Shown: positions 40,133 through 44,603 of the stretch, piece by piece
How the letters are laid out: every line of letters begins with the position of its first letter
How positions within the stretch are numbered: the stretch's first letter is position 1
IMG/VR virus record: IMGVR_UViG_3300043774_000313
Coordinates: 1-44,603 of that record
Origin: a virus
DNA length: 44,603 nt
Direction: 5' to 3' (one strand)
Translations under genes and position numbers: made by a program
Notes under the pieces: model-generated
Told to the model about the DNA's origin: nothing
What the model saw: the letters and a program-made list of their open reading frames with translations, nothing else
Database searches by the model: none

Positions 40133-42480
40133 TGTCCGTTCTCCTGCGCTGTCTTAAAGGCGCTGAAGAAGACATTGAATGCTTCTTCGCCAAGATCAGA
40201 GACATCGTAGGAGACCATGTTTCCTTTGACGCTGTAGCCGACTCCGTGGTATGCAACGACTGGCGCAAGCCATTCAGCATGAATACCGAAATCAAGCGAC
40301 TTGCCCTCTGTTGCCCATTTGGCAACACGTTCTTCGGCGGCAATACGGTTCTTCTCTGATTCCTCGAAAGCAATGCGCTTCATTTCAATCAGCGTGGCTT
40401 CATCCATTTCGTCAACCTTGACTTGAACACTCTGCTGTGGAGACCCACCGTTGATGACCTCACCAAGGGCTTCGTAAGCCATCTGAAGTTTCGCCATGTT
40501 CTTGCCTGAAAGGACACGCCCGGCTTTCACCGAGATTGAATCCTGTTCGTCATTAACCGTTACTTCATCCGTCTTCTCGTGATTACAGCCACAACCCTCA
40601 TCTGGGTTGCGCACACCTGGAATAAGCCATGAATGCTGACTCCAATCGTCGTTCATACCCTGTCCTTCGTGCATCCAGTTGTCGTCATCCTTGATTTCGG
40701 CTGCCACATCAGGGTTCGCAGCAAAGTAGCCCTTGAGCATCTCTGCGAACATCTTGTAGTCAACCTCTTCGGATTCTTCTTCTGGCAAGTTCTGATCCTC
40801 GGACCACATCTTTGCCATTTCATAGGTTGAGTCGACGCGATCATCCCACGATGTGTTCCCCTTGAAGTCATCCATATCAAGAGACTTTCCAGGAATGTTC
40901 CTCTGAATCCTGTTGGCGAACTCCGCTTCTGACCAGAGGCTTGGCTTGGAAGGCTTGCCCTTTAGTTTGCGACGACAGTTCTTCATGCCTGGGTGATGAC
41001 ACCCTTCGTTTGGCCAGAGACCCGTTGTCTCATGATGCAACCATGCGCAGATGTTATTGAGAGGGTAAAGTTCTGGGTGATCGGCAAGAATGACGCGACA
41101 CCTACGGAAGCCACCTGGTTGAAGCATGATCTTGCGCCAGTAACGAAGAAGGTCAGACAAGTCTCCGCCACGCTTTCCAGGAGAAGTATCGGCTCCAGGA
41201 ACAAGCGAAGCAAGGTTCTCTAGACGGCTGTTCCCTGGTGAGTTGCCAGCCTTGATCTCTTCAATCAATTCTTTGACTGAATTATCTTTGGCAGGAACAC
41301 AATTGGGAACCATTTCCCCGTTCTTACCCTTCTTCATTCCAATTTGTACATATCCAGGCCAACATGGGCCATCGGAGTTGCCCCCCTTGGAATCCTGAAT
41401 GTTCTCATCAACTGAGCCAACATCCACAACACCCTTAGGAATAACTGCGAAACGACACTTTCCACCTGGCTCAATATCCATGTCAATGATGTCGCACGAA
41501 CCGTTGCGATTGAAGAACACACAGTTTGAACATTTAACCCCGATTGAGGCAACCCTGTTCTCATCGGCTGGGGTGTAGCCCGCCCAGACTCCGTCTTTGT
41601 CTTCATTGAAACGTCCGTGCGTAGAAACGATACTCAATAAAGCTGCTCTGAGGTCTGATTCCTCGGCGTCAAGCACGGGCTTATCGGCATCCATGTCGTC
41701 TGAGTCGTATTTAACGACGATGTCTGTCTTAATCAATACAGCATTTCCAAAGAGGAACTCTTCCCCATCAAATGAGTAAGAAGTTGAATAGGTCTTTGTG
41801 CCGTCTGAATCCAGAACTTCGTAAACAACTGAATCGGCGTCGTAACCCTTGACCCTGACAGACGATGCGTCCTGGGTGGCGAGAGAAAGGGCGATGGCTT
41901 TCTTGAATGGATCCGTAGAGAAACCATTGTCTTCGGCATCTTTCTTGTCTGTCATGAGGTTCGCTACGGCAGACTTGATTGACAGTGTTGATGTCAGTTG
42001 GTTGGCACCATGCAGTACTGGTGAGACTTCGTAAAGTTCTAGTTCTTTGAGAATGTTTGCCTGCATCTTGGGATCAAAGATTGCATCAAGCGTCTTGTAT
42101 CCGATTGACCATTCTTGCTCTTCACCAAAGAAAGTGACAGAAGCGAAAGCCTCGCGACCCCTTTCTGACTTGAGGTTGAATTGAACTCGGGCGTAGACGG
42201 CTCCGAGACCAAGGCTCTTTACCTTCATTGGAAGGCGTGGGTCGGATGGTGGAACCTCAAAGATGTCAAGTACTTTGCCGATGGGCTGATTCCAGTCATG
42301 TCCCCATACAACACGGGGTTTCCTGCGCTTGAGGCTTCTATTAAAGGCTCCTGGGATAATGACGTCGCCTACGGAGTCTTTATTACCGATTACAGCAACA
42401 AAGCATTCAACGATTCCAAGTGCTTCGTCAACGCCAACTTGTCCGTTTAACGCCTTGAAGTTCAGGATTTCTTTCGACAT
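40129..42480 (-). CDS. HK97-type prohead protease with long multidomain extension
   Basis: 783 residues; typical prohead proteases are about 200. Residues 1-170 are the S78-like serine protease: IGNKDSVGDVIIPGAF, VVWGHDWNQPIGKV with catalytic H61, EWSIGYKT with S125, and SPVLHGAN. Beyond this come a Cys motif CSNCVFFN...C...GKC (near 312-345), a CWPGYVQIGMKKG segment, and a DLLRYWRKI...RRCRV...HHETTGLWPNEG domain (near 440-500), often fused to phage proteins. Then come a second Cys/His stretch GCGCNHEK and a helix KAGRVLSGKNMAKLQMAYEAL, recurrent at the end of phage protease/scaffold proteins. It would cleave the capsid delta domain and perhaps the giant proteins. First gene of the cluster. 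Confidence 0.93.
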   Translation of the reverse strand: MSKEILNFKALNGQVGVDEALGIVECFVAVIGNKDSVGDVIIPGAFNRSLKRRKPRVVWGHDWNQPIGKVLDIFEVPPSDPRLPMKVKSLGLGAVYARVQFNLKSERGREAFASVTFFGEEQEWSIGYKTLDAIFDPKMQANILKELELYEVSPVLHGANQLTSTLSIKSAVANLMTDKKDAEDNGFSTDPFKKAIALSLATQDASSVRVKGYDADSVVYEVLDSDGTKTYSTSYSFDGEEFLFGNAVLIKTDIVVKYDSDDMDADKPVLDAEESDLRAALLSIVSTHGRFNEDKDGVWAGYTPADENRVASIGVKCSNCVFFNRNGSCDIIDMDIEPGGKCRFAVIPKGVVDVGSVDENIQDSKGGNSDGPCWPGYVQIGMKKGKNGEMVPNCVPAKDNSVKELIEEIKAGNSPGNSRLENLASLVPGADTSPGKRGGDLSDLLRYWRKIMLQPGGFRRCRVILADHPELYPLNNICAWLHHETTGLWPNEGCHHPGMKNCRRKLKGKPSKPSLWSEAEFANRIQRNIPGKSLDMDDFKGNTSWDDRVDSTYEMAKMWSEDQNLPEEESEEVDYKMFAEMLKGYFAANPDVAAEIKDDDNWMHEGQGMNDDWSQHSWLIPGVRNPDEGCGCNHEKTDEVTVNDEQDSISVKAGRVLSGKNMAKLQMAYEALGEVINGGSPQQSVQVKVDEMDEATLIEMKRIAFEESEKNRIAAEERVAKWATEGKSLDFGIHAEWLAPVVAYHGVGYSVKGNMVSYDVSDLGEEAFNVFFSAFKTAQENGQ

Positions 42481-42586
42481 TCTTGCTCCATTCGCAGGTC
42501 TTGGGGAACCCTAGCAAGACAAGGCTTTCGGGGGGAGCAACATTGACGGCAAACCCCCCAAATGATTTACGGCAATCAAAGGGTGG

Positions 42587-42615
42587 TTGACGGACCCAGA
42601 AATACAGGTTAGGTT
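42587..42615 (+). promoter_or_regulatory. Sigma70-type promoter for the lysin gene
   Basis: TTGACG (42587-42592), a 17-base spacer, then TAGGTT (42610-42615). The -35 has five of six consensus bases and the -10 fits TAnnnT. Transcription would start near 42622, giving a leader of about 210 bases that begins just before the structured element. Confidence 0.5.
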
Positions 42616-42634
42616 CTTACCAAGCACAAACACG

Positions 42635-42763
42635 TTGCTTCAGCCGAGGAACCCGGACGCCCATGCGGTGAACGCCCTCAGACATAAGTGCTGAGCACAC
42701 AAGTATGCGACTGGATTCGCCCTAGGAGGAGCGGACAGTCAGAGGCCACACCAGGCCGAGCAA
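42635..42763 (+). ncRNA. Structured 5' leader, possible ydaO-class (c-di-AMP) riboswitch
   Basis: A long-range closing helix pairs TTGCT (42635-42639) and GCC (42643-42645) with GGC (42754-42756) and AGCAA (42759-42763). Inside are GAGGAACC (42646-42653), GGTGAACGCC (42667-42676), a hairpin CTCAG...CTGAG (42677-42695), and GGACAG (42733-42738). The order GGAACC - GGUGAA - hairpin - GACAG near the closing helix resembles the ydaO/yuaA class, and in Actinobacteria that class controls rpf genes. The highly conserved CAGCUAAC box is not present as such, so this is a diverged or different RNA. Structure is seen; identity is inference. Confidence 0.3.
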
Positions 42764-42764
42764 G

Positions 42765-42778
42765 CGGACACCCGTCCG
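42765..42778 (+). promoter_or_regulatory. Short perfect hairpin in the lysin leader
   Basis: CGGAC (42765-42769) and GTCCG (42774-42778) around an ACCC loop, two bases after the end of the closing helix of the structured leader. No T-run follows. It could be part of an expression platform; the ribosome site GGAG (42823-42826) is 45 bases further on, six bases before the lysin ATG. Confidence 0.35.
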
Positions 42779-42832
42779 TCATGCACGAAACCAAAGTGAA
42801 CCCCTGACAGGGAACCAGAAACGGAGAAGCCA

Positions 42833-43963
42833 ATGCGCAAGACCTTTCTTTGGGCTGTGCCATTGATCATTTCGATCACGGCATTAGCTCAATCACCAGC
42901 CCTCGCTGAGGGAGAAACAACCGACACAACCGTTCCACACGTTGCTGCGGCACATGTAGAACAAGTTGTCGACACAAAGCCCTACGAGGTCTCCTCGTTG
43001 GGAAAGACAAAGCACCCCAAAGTATCCCTAGATTTCTGGGATGAACTCGCTCGCTGCGAAACTGGTGGCAACTGGAAGAACGGTGGCAACTGGGCTGGCG
43101 GACTAGGTATCGCCCTAAGCACATGGCGCGGGTACGGAGGAACAGAGTTTGCTAAACGACCCAATCACGCCACCAAAGAAGAGCAAATAATCGTTGCTAC
43201 CCGAGTAGCACTCACCGGATACCAAACCAAGAATGTGTTTCTCAAACTTGAAGACATCCCAAATAAGCCCTTCTTCCGTCCAGCCGTAGGGTTTGGTGGT
43301 TGGGGCGCATTACCTTGCGCTGGTGGACGTCCAGAGATGTTCAGATACGACCGCCCGTCCCTGCTTCTTCATTCCCGTTTCACAATGGGTCAGAAGGGGA
43401 CAGCAGTCGCAGAACTACAAATGATTCTTCGCACACGGGTCACAGGCACCTACGACAAGAACACACGATCCAAGCACCTTTCTAAACTTCAAAGAATGGG
43501 CGAGAAGACCACAGGTGTTCCACCCCTCAAGAAGCCGAAGACGAAGACGGCAGAAGTACATGCTTCGTCCGTGTCTGTGGGAACAGTAAAGAAGTCGTGC
43601 CCACAGTACGAGAAACTTATGAAGAAATACGGTCTTCCTGTTGACGCATTCACCTACATCATGTGGCGTGAGTCGCGCTGCCAGACGAAAGCAATCGGAT
43701 GGAACTACAAGAGTGGTTATGGCCCGTCAAACTGCAAACTCTCGCCGGCTGAGACCTACAGAAAGTGCAAGGCAGTCAGATCTTATGACTCGGGTCTGCT
43801 CCAGATCAACTCAAGCTGGAAGACAGTTACGGCAAGGATATGCAAATCCAAGTTCGGAGACCTCACCGTCTTACTAAACGCAGAATGCAACCTGAAAGTC
43901 GCAAGTTACCTCTTCAAAGAGGGTGGCGGCATCAGTAACTGGAAAGCCACCAGCGGAAGTTAA
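42833..43963 (+). CDS. Secreted Rpf-type and lytic transglycosylase-like muralytic protein
   Basis: 376 residues. MRKTFLWAVPLIISITALAQ and SPALA form a Sec signal peptide with cleavage after A25. Residues about 66-165 are an Rpf (resuscitation-promoting factor) lysozyme-like domain: FWDELARCETGGNW with catalytic E76, GGLGIALSTWRGYGG, ATKEEQIIVATRVA, and a C75-C162 disulfide pair ending GWGALPC. A short peptidoglycan-binding-like segment follows (GQKGTAVAELQMILR...TGTYD). The C-terminal 120 residues resemble a second transglycosylase: MWRESRC with E280 and SYDSGLLQINSSW. It would cleave peptidoglycan outside the membrane, as the Sec-secreted phage lysin or to remodel the wall. A GGAG ribosome site precedes the ATG. 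The stop overlaps the next convergent gene by 4 bases. Confidence 0.92.
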   Translation: MRKTFLWAVPLIISITALAQSPALAEGETTDTTVPHVAAAHVEQVVDTKPYEVSSLGKTKHPKVSLDFWDELARCETGGNWKNGGNWAGGLGIALSTWRGYGGTEFAKRPNHATKEEQIIVATRVALTGYQTKNVFLKLEDIPNKPFFRPAVGFGGWGALPCAGGRPEMFRYDRPSLLLHSRFTMGQKGTAVAELQMILRTRVTGTYDKNTRSKHLSKLQRMGEKTTGVPPLKKPKTKTAEVHASSVSVGTVKKSCPQYEKLMKKYGLPVDAFTYIMWRESRCQTKAIGWNYKSGYGPSNCKLSPAETYRKCKAVRSYDSGLLQINSSWKTVTARICKSKFGDLTVLLNAECNLKVASYLFKEGGGISNWKATSGS

Positions 43964-44603
43964 GCTTCCTGCTCCTCAAGCACACCTTCGGCCCTGTATT
44001 CACAACTTGAACACAGCGGACCAGATTTAAGATCCTCAGCAGTGAGTTTGTGATTCACTCCCCACCCCCATGTACAGACCTTCTCTGGAAGACCAGCGGC
44101 GCGAACCTCAACTTCAAGTTGCCTGATTTCAGCGGCCACCTCAGGGAAGAACATTTCAATTTCTGCGAGTTCGTCCTTATGTGCGAAAGCACCACATAGG
44201 CATTCGCCCGACATGTGAATCAAATCGGAGACCCTGTTCGTAGGGACATCGCCCGCCCAGTCTCTATATGTATAGAGATCCGTCTTCGTCCAGTTCACCA
44301 GCGGTGACACCCAAACCACGGAACCTTCACGGTTCAACTCAGGGACATTGGCACGGCGCGCAGATTCGGTACGCCTACGCCCAGCAAGAAACACAACACG
44401 CTCTTTGCGAGGGTTGGTCACTATCTGCTTACGGGCTTGCCTCAAGCAACGTTCCTTCAACCTTTGATACATCTTCCAATGATGGCCAGGACCTGGGAAA
44501 CCCTGATCAAGAATCAACTCTTTGTATGTTGATCCAGCAGGAGGGAAATACTCACGCAACTCAAGACCCCACGCGCTGCACGTATCGCGCACAAACTCAC
44601 GAG
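43960..44603 (-). CDS. Phosphoadenosine phosphosulfate reductase-family protein, 5' end cut
   Basis: The frame is open to the right edge (codons reading R-E-F precede a GTG at 44592, which is therefore probably internal), so the N-terminus with the PP-loop is missing. The visible part has REFVRDTCSAWGLELRE, then GFPGPGHHWKMYQRLKERCL, VVFLAGRRRTESARRA with the usual GxRxxES-like signature, and a C-terminal cysteine set SGECLCGAF, VCTWGW and LCSSCEY that may bind a metal or iron-sulfur cluster. This is the form common in actinophages. A third PP-loop-family gene in the window. Substrate unknown. Confidence 0.88.
   Translation of the reverse strand, partial: REFVRDTCSAWGLELREYFPPAGSTYKELILDQGFPGPGHHWKMYQRLKERCLRQARKQIVTNPRKERVVFLAGRRRTESARRANVPELNREGSVVWVSPLVNWTKTDLYTYRDWAGDVPTNRVSDLIHMSGECLCGAFAHKDELAEIEMFFPEVAAEIRQLEVEVRAAGLPEKVCTWGWGVNHKLTAEDLKSGPLCSSCEYRAEGVLEEQEA

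Larger units (their letters stand above)
42481..42832. other. Divergent intergenic region, about 350 bases without a gene
   Basis: Lies between the leftward protease gene and the rightward lysin gene. It holds a G6/C6 inverted repeat (42530-42535 and 42554-42559, no T-run, so not a clear terminator), a TTGACG promoter, and a structured leader. On the minus strand GCCTTGTCTTGCTA (around 42512-42525) resembles motifs upstream of the capsid and methyltransferase genes. An AGGAGGA at 42724-42730 is not followed by a start codon at useful distance. No tRNA fold or convincing small gene seen. Confidence 0.7.

Noticed and set aside
42530-42559. G6/C6 inverted repeat as a terminator
   Set aside because: Six-base stem with an 18-base loop and no T-run on either strand.
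42724-42730. AGGAGGA as ribosome site of a small gene
   Set aside because: No ATG, GTG or TTG at useful spacing downstream; it lies inside the structured leader.
1-44603. Window as a circle in which left- and right-edge PP-loop fragments form one gene
   Set aside because: Reading from 1 back into 44603 on the minus strand enters the right fragment out of frame, and the two fragments belong to different PP-loop subfamilies.
1-44603. tRNA genes, insertion sequences, CRISPR arrays, integrase/att sites
   Set aside because: None recognised on either strand by reading; a dedicated tRNA scan was not possible here.

Overview
The window looks like part of the genome of a tailed double-stranded DNA phage (HK97-type capsid) that infects an actinobacterium. 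The phage assignment rests on a large terminase, a portal/MuF fusion, an HK97-type prohead protease and a major capsid protein. The host inference rests on a secreted muralytic protein with an Rpf-type domain (a family typical of Actinobacteria), a monomeric B12-dependent ribonucleotide reductase, and a leaderless-type -10 box. Base composition looks balanced by eye rather than very GC-rich. No tail genes, holin, integrase, DNA polymerase, tRNA or CRISPR were seen. Both edge genes are cut, so this is a fragment.

Layout. 1-3693 (-): RuvC-like resolvase, a small helical protein, a ParB-like protein, two small zinc-finger proteins, an IbrA-like PP-loop protein and a second PP-loop protein running off the left edge. 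3783-5518 (+): a short operon with a beta-rich virion-like protein and two unrecognised proteins. 5506-9656 (-): HNH nuclease, an unknown, a RecB/Cas4-like exonuclease, a Rad52-type annealing protein, an unknown, and the large terminase. 9714-12094 (+): a small membrane protein and the portal/MuF fusion. 12091-14724 (-): a cytosine-C5 methyltransferase whose parts lie in four overlapping reading frames. 14858-17534 (+): a Cys-rich protein, class II RNR, and an unknown. 17539-18087 (-): an aspartyl/asparaginyl beta-hydroxylase-like oxygenase, beyond the terminator that follows the capsid gene.

18154-42480 (-) is one long morphogenesis cluster. In transcription order it holds a prohead protease with a very long multidomain extension, a 39-residue coupled ORF, an acidic Cys-rich/PepSY-like protein, an acidic low-complexity protein, an 891-residue protein with a degenerate kinase-like segment, a 95-residue protein, a 3497-residue giant, two small proteins, a 1532-residue giant (zincin motif plus zeta-like P-loop domain), then the major capsid protein and its terminator. 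Protease and capsid genes, normally close together, are separated by about 20 kb of these modular proteins. The most interesting reading is that they are virion-packaged, protease-processed effector polyproteins; this is inference.

42481-44603: a roughly 350-bp divergent intergenic region with a good promoter and a structured leader resembling the c-di-AMP (ydaO) riboswitch class, which is known to control rpf genes in Actinobacteria. It precedes the secreted Rpf-type/lytic transglycosylase-like protein. A PAPS-reductase-family gene runs off the right edge.
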